Notes: a model not told the origin generated them from the letters alone. A DNA stretch of 6,112 bases from Pseudanabaena sp. UBA1465 (GCA_002325645.1 DCSN01000199.1:23953-30064), one strand, 5' to 3'; shown: positions 1-5,532, counted from the stretch's first letter. Numbers and translations: made by a program.

Positions 1-15
1 GCACCACCTTATTTT

Positions 16-141
16 TTAGTGAGCAGAACCATTGCCGTGATATTTATCGGTGTCGTAAAAGCCGTTACGAGTACCGAAAAATAGGCAACTAAGGGTAAAA
101 ACAATAGTCAAAACAGGCAAAATAACTTTGAGATCGAGCAT
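16..141 (-). CDS. Small single-helix membrane protein, 41 aa, function unknown
   Basis: The minus strand reads a 41-residue protein from ATG at 141 to TAA at 16-18. Residues 1-4 (MLDL) lead into one hydrophobic segment, about 5-22 (KVILPVLTIVFTLSCLFF), followed by a polar tail, TRNGFYDTDKYHGNGSAH. The design, one membrane helix with a short charged and glycine-rich tail, is typical of small cyanobacterial thylakoid or plasma membrane proteins. I have only a vague impression that this tail is conserved in cyanobacteria and cannot verify it, so I assign no function. An in-frame ATG at 162 would add MSSCLQI and has a partial Shine-Dalgarno (AGG five bases upstream), whereas ATG 141 has none, so the start is uncertain. 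An 8-base tandem repeat (ATGTCTTC twice) covers the upstream start. The overlapping 60-residue minus-strand frame from 271 shows no family likeness and is judged a shadow. Confidence 0.6.
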   Translation of the reverse strand: MLDLKVILPVLTIVFTLSCLFFGTRNGFYDTDKYHGNGSAH

Positions 142-228
142 AATTTGAAGACATGAAGACATAATGACCTGTATATTTTAAGCGCAACCCAAGACATAGA
201 AAGTAGCTTATAGGTGCTTTCTTAACAA

Positions 229-249
229 TTACAGCGCTTTGCCCTTTCT
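229..249 (-). repeat. Dispersed 21-nt repeat, copy 1
   Basis: Read on the minus strand, these 21 bases match 5541-5561 on the plus strand at 20 of 21 positions; the shared core is GCAAAGCGCTGTAA. It lies between the hairpin pair at 265-337 and the small membrane-protein gene. The second copy lies next to the uvrC stop codon. It may be a fragment of a dispersed cyanobacterial repeat; its role is unknown. Confidence 0.5.
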
Positions 250-264
250 TAAAACCTAGATAAA

Positions 265-299
265 TCATCAAAAAGCTTGCAAAGCAAGCTTTTTGATGA
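265..299. repeat. Perfect 16-bp stem, AAA loop
   Basis: 265-280 (TCATCAAAAAGCTTGC) is the exact reverse complement of 284-299, with loop AAA at 281-283. It sits six bases from a second, unrelated perfect hairpin (305-337) downstream of the FHA-LuxR stop. It is symmetric and has A/T runs within the outer stem, so it could act as a terminator on either strand or back up the adjacent one. No further pairing partner was found. Confidence 0.75.
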
Positions 300-304
300 C
301 ATAA

Positions 305-337
305 AAAAATGGAGAGTGCTATGCACTCTCCATTTTT
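305..337 (-). terminator. Intrinsic terminator of the FHA-LuxR gene
   Basis: 305-319 (AAAAATGGAGAGTGC) is the exact reverse complement of 323-337, with loop TAT at 320-322. On the minus strand it starts immediately after the FHA-LuxR stop codon (338-340) and ends in a run of T (complement of A at 303-309). That is the normal form of a Rho-independent terminator. The stem is also symmetric, so it could work weakly on the plus strand. Confidence 0.8.
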
Positions 338-1042
338 CTAATTGTTTAAGTCTGTATTATCGGCGGCGTTATCGGCGTTAGGACGATAGCTTTGCTCAAA
401 GGCATAGCGCACAATCTGAGAGCGATTTTCCAGATTGAGCTTAGTCATGATGCTGCTGAGATGAGTTTGGACGGTGCGAGGACTAATTTGGAGACGTTTG
501 CCAATTTCTTTGTTGGTAAATCCTTGGACAACTTGCCAGAATACACGCTCCTCGGAAGGGGTGAGCGTGGTACGGGAAACGGGAGCCGTGGGCTGATGGA
601 ATAAGCGCATATGCTCACTAGGCGTGCGGTGCGGTTCGCGTTTGTGAGGCGAGAAGAAATCAATATCAGTTTTGCCAATAGTCATGCGATCGCCGCTTTT
701 CAGCAAAATGGGGAAAGTAATTCTTTGTCCACGCATGAAAGATCCATTGCGACTACCAAAATCGACTAGGTAGAAACTACCTGACTCATTATTTGTTGTG
801 CGATTTTTTGAGGAGGAGTCAAAGCCCTCATTTTTGGAAGCGCCAACAATTTGCAAGGTGGCGTGATAGCGTGAAACCCACTTATCTGTTAGGACAATTG
901 AATTATCATAGCCCCTCCCAATTGTCCAAAAATCTGCGTTTATAAGTGGAATCATCTGCTGCCCCTCATCAGCATGAACAATCAGGTAGGGGTGTGGGTG
1001 TAGAAGGGTCACTGAACCGTTAGACAACTTTGTTGTGTGCAT
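338..1042 (-). CDS. FHA domain - LuxR-type HTH transcriptional regulator
   Basis: Predicted cytoplasmic DNA-binding protein of 234 residues (numbered from ATG at 1042). Residues about 15-130 form an FHA domain, a phosphothreonine-binding fold. Its hallmarks are visible: TIGR (40-43), SRYH (57-60) and GSRNG (96-100). A Ser/Asn/Lys-rich insert of about 20 residues (69-89) interrupts the fold. A linker of about 30 residues follows, then a LuxR/GerE helix-turn-helix at about 160-218 (LTPSEERV, NKEIGKRLQIS, RTVQTHLSSIMTKL). There is no receiver domain, so input is probably a phosphothreonine peptide, which suggests Ser/Thr-kinase signalling rather than a two-component relay; this is inference. The frame extends to a TTG at 1051, adding three residues. 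Neither start has a good Shine-Dalgarno and ATG is preferred. A terminator follows the stop directly. Target genes cannot be read from the sequence. Confidence 0.93.
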   Translation of the reverse strand: MHTTKLSNGSVTLLHPHPYLIVHADEGQQMIPLINADFWTIGRGYDNSIVLTDKWVSRYHATLQIVGASKNEGFDSSSKNRTTNNESGSFYLVDFGSRNGSFMRGQRITFPILLKSGDRMTIGKTDIDFFSPHKREPHRTPSEHMRLFHQPTAPVSRTTLTPSEERVFWQVVQGFTNKEIGKRLQISPRTVQTHLSSIMTKLNLENRSQIVRYAFEQSYRPNADNAADNTDLNN

Positions 1043-1130
1043 CTCAATCAATTGCCAATATAACCTATTTATATATTGTGAGACGTGTTTAATAAATTTT
1101 GAGTTCCTTTTTCAGATTCACGGCTTTTAC

Positions 1131-1145
1131 TGACATATTCTGTCA
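1131..1145. promoter_or_regulatory. Dyad TGACA-N5-TGTCA upstream of FHA-LuxR gene
   Basis: A perfect inverted repeat, TGACA (1131-1135) and TGTCA (1141-1145), lies about 90 bases upstream of the FHA-LuxR start. On the minus strand the right half reads TTGACA, so it could also contribute a -35 box, but no good -10 box lies at the right distance. A related dyad is at 1261-1278. It is a candidate operator only. Confidence 0.3.
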
Positions 1146-1161
1146 ACCCCATAAACTGATA

Positions 1162-1180
1162 TTAGATAGGCAAAATCTAA
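1162..1180. promoter_or_regulatory. Dyad TTAGAT-N7-ATCTAA
   Basis: Six-base perfect inverted repeat arms at 1162-1167 and 1175-1180. It is in the upstream region of the FHA-LuxR gene, about 120-140 bases before the start. It could be an operator half-site pair; in such AT-rich DNA chance is a real alternative. Confidence 0.2.
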
Positions 1181-1260
1181 CAACATTATACCCTTTTTTC
1201 TTGCTTGTATAAGCGTGGGAGCGCCATCACAGTTGACACATCCTGTATGCATCAAAAGCT

Positions 1261-1278
1261 TTGACACAGATTTGTCAA
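1261..1278. promoter_or_regulatory. Dyad TTGACA-N6-TGTCAA
   Basis: TTGACA at 1261-1266 and TGTCAA at 1273-1278 form a perfect 6-bp inverted repeat. The half-site TTGACAC recurs at 1233-1239 and, inverted, at 1986-1992 upstream of the M48-like gene. TTGACA also equals the sigma-70 -35 consensus, but the best -10 match (TACAAT, 1287-1292) is 20 bases away, which is too far for a standard promoter. It may be an operator or a weak plus-strand promoter for the 1320-1353 hairpin RNA. Confidence 0.3.
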
Positions 1279-1319
1279 GGTGAGTCTACAATCATAAATT
1301 CAACTGAAACAGCAGGAGT

Positions 1320-1353
1320 CCCGCACTCTAACGGTACTCCGTTGAGTGACGGG
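1320..1353 (+). ncRNA. Hairpin resembling an IS200/IS605 right end / omega-RNA
   Basis: The plus strand folds as CCCG/CGGG (1320-1323, 1350-1353), CACTC/GAGTG (1324-1328, 1344-1348) and AACGG/CCGTT (1330-1334, 1339-1343), with single-base bulges at 1329 and 1349 and loop TACT. A GC-rich hairpin preceded by GGAGT and followed by AGGAATGCG recalls the imperfect hairpins at the right end of TnpB-carrying elements, which form the 3' part of the guide-RNA scaffold. No intact transposase or tnpB is in the window. It is either a fossil end or an unrelated structured RNA. Confidence 0.3.
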
Positions 1354-1512
1354 AGGAATGCGCGTGAGGCTTACCCGCCGAACAAACTATCTATAAACGT
1401 AGGCAGAATTTCTTCAATACATGATGTAATTTTACTATGAAACAAGTCCTGACAGTATCTACTTTCTCTTGCCACAGTGAACTGAAAAACGCAATAGCTC
1501 TTTAAAAATGTT

Positions 1513-1719
1513 TTAGGACTTGATGATGCTCCAATCTTTCTTGAGCAAAGTCCTAAAGGTGGTAATACCTTTAGAAAACCCATCGGGATCTTCTATAACA
1601 TAGTCGGGAAATTCTTCGTAGTGCCGCCACTGTTCCGATGGACTGTGGCGCAAATGTAAGATATGTTCGCCATCTTCGCGTATCCAGCACATTTGACCGC
1701 CAGTTGGGATGTTAGACAT
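1513..1719 (-). CDS. Hypothetical protein, 68 aa
   Basis: Small soluble protein with no family that I recognise. It starts at ATG 1719 behind a consensus ribosome binding site (AGGAGG, five-base spacer) and ends at TAA 1513-1515. It is charged and aromatic-rich (CWIREDGEHILHLRHS, EQWRHYEEFPDY), with no signal peptide, membrane segment or cysteine pair. The N-terminal half looks like alternating beta strands, the C-terminal half (residues about 50-66) like an amphipathic helix. A TATAGT box on the minus strand (1740-1745) could be its -10, but no good -35 is visible and the leader would be very short. It stands alone, divergent from the M48-like gene, with the possible TnpB relic on the other side. 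It is judged a real gene because of the ribosome binding site. Confidence 0.65.
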   Translation of the reverse strand: MSNIPTGGQMCWIREDGEHILHLRHSPSEQWRHYEEFPDYVIEDPDGFSKGITTFRTLLKKDWSIIKS

Positions 1720-1722
1720 GGT

Positions 1723-1730
1723 CTCCTCCT
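1723..1730 (-). promoter_or_regulatory. Consensus ribosome binding site of the 68-aa gene
   Basis: On the minus strand the sequence reads AGGAGGAG and is followed by ACC and the ATG at 1719. It is the strongest Shine-Dalgarno in the window and is the main reason for accepting this short frame as coding. Confidence 0.75.
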
Positions 1731-1931
1731 GTTACTTAAACTATAAGGTATGGGATTATTACCCCATCGAAAGCTGGTAAATAACTATTTTACCTTGCTT
1801 GAAAATCGCTTTGTAGCAATGAGTTATGAGCAATCAATTGCTGCCTTAATTGTGATGATCTAAATATTAAATTCTGTAAAGATTGTTACTTTCAATGTTT
1901 TGACTAGCACCAAATTAGTGTAGGGAGCCAT

Positions 1932-1966
1932 AAAAGAATGGCAGCGCGAAGCGCTGCCATTCTTTT
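1932..1966. repeat. Perfect 16-bp stem, GAA loop, in a divergent promoter region
   Basis: 1932-1947 (AAAAGAATGGCAGCGC) is the exact reverse complement of 1951-1966, with loop GAA. It is followed on the plus strand by T residues and preceded by A residues, so it has terminator form on both strands. Yet it lies 61 bases upstream of the M48-like start, not behind a gene. It may end a short plus-strand transcript coming from the 1237-1440 region, act as a leader structure of the M48-like mRNA, or be a mobile palindrome with no regulatory job. Confidence 0.7.
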
Positions 1967-2027
1967 TACTAATCAGGCGCGGTAAGTGTCAAAATAAACT
2001 TTAACGTTACGAGATCGAGGCGAAACG

Positions 2028-4088
2028 ATGTCACTAAAAGCTGGGAAAGAGGCATTGTTGCGAAAGCACTACACTGAGGCGATCGCGATCTTGACTGAAT
2101 ATAGTCGAGATCATGAAGATCCTACAGCTAAGGACTATGTGCAAGCACAAATTTGGCTGGTTTCTGCCTACAAAAAAATAGGTCGTGCCGATAAAGCGAT
2201 CGCTATTTGTGAGCAGCTAGAAGAGTCTAATGACCCACAGTTGCAAAAATGGGCGCAAAAATCCTTAGGCAGTCTTCGCGCATTGCTCGATGAACCGCCC
2301 GACGATCGCATCAGACGCAATGAAGATGTGGCTTCAGTCGTTCAGTCCGATCCTCGTCGTTATCGCAAAAAAAATGTCACTCTATCACTTCCCTCTCGCT
2401 ATATATATTTACTCATCGCCGCAATTCTATTCACAGTTCTATCAATTATTGGCTTGCAGTTTTTAATCGGCTATGGAATTTCGCTAATTTTTACCAACAG
2501 CTTTACAAGTGCTTGGTGGATTACTATCTCAATCGTGACAGTTGTATTCAGTATTTTGCTGTTTTTCATGTCGCCTTGGATTATCGACCTGACCCAAAAG
2601 CAATATCACCGCATTCAATGGATTACGCTGGCGGATCTAGAGGAAAAGAGTCCAGAGTCTGTCGAGATCATTGAGAACTTTTGTGAAAAGTACAATATTT
2701 TTGTTCCCCGATTGGGATGGATTGAAGATGATGCTCCCGTTGCTTTTACCTATGGAGTGATCTCTAATTCCACGCGAATTGTGGTCAGTCGGGGACTATT
2801 TGAATGTTTGGATGATGATGAAATTGCTGCCGTTTATGCCTATCAATTGGGAAGGATTAGGAACAAAAGTTTTGCGGGCTTGACCTTTGTTTCTGCTCCT
2901 GTTCAAGTTCTGTACTACATTTATGTATTACTAAGCCGCCAAAGTTATCGGGCTAAAAGCGCGAAGCAGGTCTGGCAAGTTGCCGCAACCTTTGCCAATG
3001 TTTTCTATTCTCTCAGTAATTACTTGCTGATTTGGTTATCCCATGTCAGCACAATTCTCAGCGATCGCTTTGCGGCGGAACTAACAGGAAATCCTAACGC
3101 CCTAGCGCGGGCGCTTCCCAAAATGGCGCGGCAAATGCTGCCCTACAATCAGCCAGCCATGCCCACTAATCGCCTTTTAGAATCAACGCGAGCCTTGGGT
3201 ATTTGCGATCGCCAAACCATGACGGCGATCGGCTTAGCAATGGAAATAGCCCATGTCGGACAAACCGATCAAAATCCCTATCGCGTATTTTTGTGGGAAA
3301 TGTTTAATCCTTGGCGGCGTTGGCTGGAAGTCCATTCCACCCATCCTTTAGTGGGTAAGCGCTTGAAATTTCTATCGAGCTATTCTCGACAGTTGGGACT
3401 ATTAACAGAATATGATTTTGCGGAACTACTGAAGGAAGGTAAAAAATTAAATAAAAAGCGCCTATATCAAAATTTCTGGCGGGATCTGGCGATCCAAGTT
3501 GCTCCCTTTATTGGTGTGGCGATCGGTGTAATTGCATCCATGCTCCTATCACAAATGTTTAACCGATGGCTATTACCGAGCTTCTCTCTGATTGGCTTAG
3601 GTTTGGGCTTTATGTTTCAAGGGAGTTTACGCTATCCCGACTTTCGCCGTGTGGATGATACGGATTTGGTGAGTTTACTGATCGATCCCTATGCCAGTTA
3701 TGTCCAAGGCGCTCCCGTACAAATTCCAGGAGAGCTATTAGGTTATGGAACTGATGAATTTTATATTGGCTATTCCCTACGTTTAGAAGATCAAGGGGGC
3801 TTAGCATTTCTCAACTATATTCCCAACTTCCGCCAATGGATTGTTGATCCTTCTAATACGATTAAAAATTTGGAAATGCTGTGCGATCGCTCCGTAATTG
3901 CTTCAGGATGGTTTCGGCGCGGTAAGTTTCCGATTATTGACCTATCAACTTTGCAGCCAATTATGGAAGATCTTCCCAAACAGCGTGCTTCTCTGATTAG
4001 TTATCATCAATTCTGGAATAATATCGTTAGTTCAATTTTAGTTTTATGTGGTTTATCAATTTTGTTGCTAACTTCTAGATTATTCTAA
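2028..4088 (+). CDS. TPR - M48-family membrane protein with degenerate zinc site (predicted pseudoprotease)
   Basis: 686 residues. Residues 1-88 are helical TPR-like repeats. Two membrane segments follow (about 126-156 and 163-185), then an M48 (HtpX-like) peptidase domain (about 195-450) with two more hydrophobic stretches (282-303, 321-338). Two further segments (488-507, 514-531), a cytoplasmic beta-rich domain (550-650) and a final helix (664-682) complete it. The M48 frame is clear: GLFECLDDDEIAAV before the active site, SDRFAAELTGNPNAL after it and STHPLVGKRLKFL later. But HExxH is YQLGR (272-276), so both zinc histidines and the catalytic Glu are gone, and the usual third-ligand Glu is T342. 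Peptidase activity is therefore unlikely; a chaperone or substrate-binding role is inferred. The start is supported by GAGG seven bases upstream. The frame is intact, so this is not a decayed gene. A hairpin overlaps the stop. Confidence 0.92.
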   Translation: MSLKAGKEALLRKHYTEAIAILTEYSRDHEDPTAKDYVQAQIWLVSAYKKIGRADKAIAICEQLEESNDPQLQKWAQKSLGSLRALLDEPPDDRIRRNEDVASVVQSDPRRYRKKNVTLSLPSRYIYLLIAAILFTVLSIIGLQFLIGYGISLIFTNSFTSAWWITISIVTVVFSILLFFMSPWIIDLTQKQYHRIQWITLADLEEKSPESVEIIENFCEKYNIFVPRLGWIEDDAPVAFTYGVISNSTRIVVSRGLFECLDDDEIAAVYAYQLGRIRNKSFAGLTFVSAPVQVLYYIYVLLSRQSYRAKSAKQVWQVAATFANVFYSLSNYLLIWLSHVSTILSDRFAAELTGNPNALARALPKMARQMLPYNQPAMPTNRLLESTRALGICDRQTMTAIGLAMEIAHVGQTDQNPYRVFLWEMFNPWRRWLEVHSTHPLVGKRLKFLSSYSRQLGLLTEYDFAELLKEGKKLNKKRLYQNFWRDLAIQVAPFIGVAIGVIASMLLSQMFNRWLLPSFSLIGLGLGFMFQGSLRYPDFRRVDDTDLVSLLIDPYASYVQGAPVQIPGELLGYGTDEFYIGYSLRLEDQGGLAFLNYIPNFRQWIVDPSNTIKNLEMLCDRSVIASGWFRRGKFPIIDLSTLQPIMEDLPKQRASLISYHQFWNNIVSSILVLCGLSILLLTSRLF

Positions 4089-4117
4089 AGCTGTGGCGCA
4101 GCGTGCGCCACAGCTTT
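4087..4117 (+). terminator. Hairpin overlapping the M48-like stop codon
   Basis: 4087-4100 (AAAGCTGTGGCGCA) pairs perfectly with 4104-4117, with loop GCG. Its first two bases are the last two of the TAA stop. The right arm ends in TTTT (4115-4118). It is a probable terminator between the M48-like gene and the kinase gene, whose ATG is only 31 bases further on, so kinase expression needs read-through or a promoter inside the upstream gene. Confidence 0.65.
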
Positions 4118-4148
4118 TAGGATTTCAGCTTAATTATTGATTAAACCT

Positions 4149-5423
4149 ATGCGCGATCGCCTGTCAAATTCTACTCCCCAGCCTTTAGATCAGCCTTTAG
4201 ATCAGCCTTTAGATCAGCCCTTTGAAATCTCAAATTTATGTCATTGCCTAGAAGGTTCGGTATTAGTTGTCGATGACAATCCCACTAATTTAAGTGTATT
4301 AGTTAATTTGCTGAAAGATGTGGGAATGCGGGTGTTGGTGGCAACCGATGGCGAAAGTGCGATCGAGCAAACTAAATATGTCAAGCCCGATTTGATTTTG
4401 TTAGATGTAATGATGCCCGGAATTGACGGGTTTGAGACTTGCCAACGCCTCAAGGCAAATCCTGGGACGGTCAAGATTCCCATTATTTTTATGACAGCGC
4501 TATCGGAAACAGTGGATAAAGTGCGTGGCTTATCTTTGGGAGCAGTGGATTATGTAACCAAGCCCTTTGAACATGAAGAGGTTTTAGTGAGAATTCGTAC
4601 CCATTTAACGATCGCCAAGCAATGCCAAACTATTGAAGCGCAAAATCTCGATTTACAGACGGAAATTAGCGATCGTAAACGAGCCGAAGAGTGCTTAACA
4701 ATATTTCTCCATGCAGTTTCCCACGATCTCCGTAATCCTGTTACAGGGCTAATCATGGTCTTGGATAATTTGGCGAAAACCGCTAACTCAGAAGGAAATA
4801 TTCTGTTACCAAAAACGATAGTGGAACGGATGCGCCAAAGTGGAGAACGTCAACTAGCATTAATTAATTCATTATTAGAATCCCATGTGAATGATATTCA
4901 TGGAATTATTATTCATCCGCAACCCGTAGCAATTAGCGAAATTATACAGGCGGCGATCGCCGATATTCAACCACTTTTAGATAAAGAAGAAACTGAAATT
5001 GATTGTCAAATTCCATCCGATCTGCCACTTGTTTTTGCTGATACTACCCATATTTATCGAGTCTTTGAGAATTTAATTGCCAATGCCATTAAACATAATC
5101 CACCGAATCTTAAATTAACCATTTCTGCACAGCTAAATCCTGAAAATATGCTGCTTTGTACCGTTGCCGATAATGGTATAGGGATGAACAATGAACAAAG
5201 TGAACGTCTATTTGACCTATATGCTCAAGGCAAAATGCCCAATACCCTTAATCGGCGATCGCTTAGTCTTGGTTTAGGTTTATATATCTGTCGGCAAATT
5301 GTCCAAGCTCATGGCGGCGCGATCGGTGTAACCAGTCAAATAAGCGCTGGCTCAAAATTTTGGTTTACGTTGCCAATTAAAAGAATTGAGGGACGGCGCT
5401 TCGCGCCGTCCCTCAATTCTTAG
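4149..5423 (+). CDS. Receiver - histidine kinase signalling protein
   Basis: Cytoplasmic two-component protein of 424 residues (numbered from ATG at 4149), with no membrane segment. An N-terminal spacer contains tandem QPLD repeats (11-24). A response-regulator receiver follows (about 38-155), with acidic pair D42/D43, phospho-acceptor D86 in LLDVMMPG, T116 and K138. A short coiled linker (about 160-182) leads to a HisKA dimerisation domain with H192 in AVSHDLRNP, then a HATPase_c domain with the N box ENLIANAIKH (307-316), DNGIG (341-345) and SLGLGLYICRQIV (373-385). All kinase and receiver residues that I can check are present. The receiver-before-kinase order is common in cyanobacteria and suggests that phosphorylation of D86 by another kinase gates this one; partner and signal are unknown. 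TTG at 4137 would add four residues; no Shine-Dalgarno supports either start. The last 14 residues are encoded by a palindrome. Confidence 0.93.
   Translation: MRDRLSNSTPQPLDQPLDQPLDQPFEISNLCHCLEGSVLVVDDNPTNLSVLVNLLKDVGMRVLVATDGESAIEQTKYVKPDLILLDVMMPGIDGFETCQRLKANPGTVKIPIIFMTALSETVDKVRGLSLGAVDYVTKPFEHEEVLVRIRTHLTIAKQCQTIEAQNLDLQTEISDRKRAEECLTIFLHAVSHDLRNPVTGLIMVLDNLAKTANSEGNILLPKTIVERMRQSGERQLALINSLLESHVNDIHGIIIHPQPVAISEIIQAAIADIQPLLDKEETEIDCQIPSDLPLVFADTTHIYRVFENLIANAIKHNPPNLKLTISAQLNPENMLLCTVADNGIGMNNEQSERLFDLYAQGKMPNTLNRRSLSLGLGLYICRQIVQAHGGAIGVTSQISAGSKFWFTLPIKRIEGRRFAPSLNS
4179..4214 (+). repeat. Three tandem 12-bp repeats encoding QPLD
   Basis: CAGCCTTTAGAT is repeated exactly three times (4179-4190, 4191-4202, 4203-4214), and a partial fourth copy follows from 4215 and encodes QPFE. 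The unit is a multiple of three, so copy number can change without a frameshift. It lies in the kinase's N-terminal spacer before the receiver domain. The identical DNA copies suggest recent expansion by slippage. Confidence 0.9.
5381..5421 (+). terminator. Perfect 19-bp hairpin that contains the kinase's last codons
   Basis: 5381-5399 (AAGAATTGAGGGACGGCGC) pairs perfectly with 5403-5421, with loop TTC. It is translated as the final residues KRIEGRRFAPSLNS, and the TAG stop (5421-5423) begins at the last base of its right arm. It is GC-rich near the loop and AT-rich outside, but no long T run follows, so it is a weaker classical terminator than 305-337. It could instead stabilise the mRNA 3' end. 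Confidence 0.7.
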
Positions 5424-5440
5424 AAAAAGCTCACGAGCTT

Positions 5441-5532
5441 TAGGACTTACGCAAAATAACTTGAAACCTGCATTGCATCGTAAGGGCAATTCATGAATTG
5501 CCCTTACGATGCGTTCTTTTGCGTAAGTCCTA
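5441..5532. mobile_element. MITE-like nested palindrome with terminal inverted repeats
   Basis: The ends TAGGACTTACGCAAAA (5441-5456) and its exact reverse complement (5517-5532) are terminal inverted repeats; pairing extends one more base on each side. Inside is a perfect 38-base palindrome (5475-5512). The whole element is 92 bases with no coding capacity. It is flanked by the direct repeat AGCTT (5436-5440 and 5533-5537), a possible target duplication, or alternatively it ends in TA dinucleotides as in Tc1/mariner-type insertions. It lies between two convergent genes, so it may have been tolerated there or used as a shared terminator. A transposase source is not present in the window. Confidence 0.6.
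5475..5512. repeat. Perfect 38-bp palindrome
   Basis: 18-base arms (5475-5492 and 5495-5512) around a central AT, which is itself self-complementary, so all 38 bases read the same on both strands. The core is GGGCAATTCATGAATTGCCC. It can extrude as a cruciform or, as RNA, fold into a long hairpin able to end transcription in both directions between the converging kinase and uvrC genes. Confidence 0.85.

Larger units (their letters stand above)
1237..1440 (+). pseudogene. Possible 3' remnant of a TnpB-type gene
   Basis: One plus-strand frame stays open from just after TGA 1234-1236 to TGA 1438-1440, 67 codons, without a credible start codon or ribosome binding site. Its middle reads ETAGVPHSNGTPLSDGRNAR and crosses the hairpin at 1320-1353. 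In IS200/IS605 elements the omega-RNA overlaps the 3' end of tnpB in just this way, so a decayed C-terminal tail is possible. No RuvC motif (DRDxNA) or zinc-finger cysteines are present, so the identification rests on context alone. The alternative is non-coding DNA with a chance open frame. Confidence 0.2.
1720..2027. other. Divergent intergenic region, 308 bases
   Basis: Separates the 68-aa gene (-) from the M48-like gene (+). It is AT-rich, with no coding frame of note and no tRNA-like fold. It contains a perfect hairpin at 1932-1966 (listed separately), a short dyad ATGGG-N8-CCCAT near 1750-1767, a GTGTCAA half-site at 1986-1992 and the M48-like gene's Shine-Dalgarno GAGG at 2017-2020. 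No convincing -35/-10 pair was found for the plus-strand gene. Confidence 0.5.

Noticed and set aside
89..271. 60-residue minus-strand frame
   Set aside because: It has no ribosome binding site, starts next to the 265-299 hairpin and overlaps the small membrane protein in another frame that makes far better sense as a protein.
392..678. Frames on both strands within the FHA-LuxR gene
   Set aside because: Shadows of a gene with clear FHA and HTH motifs; no family likeness or start signals.
1371..1583. 70-residue minus-strand frame
   Set aside because: It overlaps the 3' end of the 68-aa gene, which has a consensus ribosome binding site; this frame has none and looks like translated non-coding DNA.
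2841..2855. Sequencing error as the cause of the lost HExxH
   Set aside because: At least four base changes in three codons would be needed, the frame is intact, and the third ligand is also changed.
3610..3807. Minus-strand frame inside the M48-like gene
   Set aside because: Shadow of a continuous, well-conserved coding frame on the plus strand.
4179..4220. Short tandem repeats as a CRISPR array
   Set aside because: Units are 12 bp with no spacers and are translated as QPLD in an intact kinase gene.
4241..4756. Two minus-strand frames inside the kinase gene
   Set aside because: They are antisense to the receiver and HisKA motifs; composition is typical of shadows.
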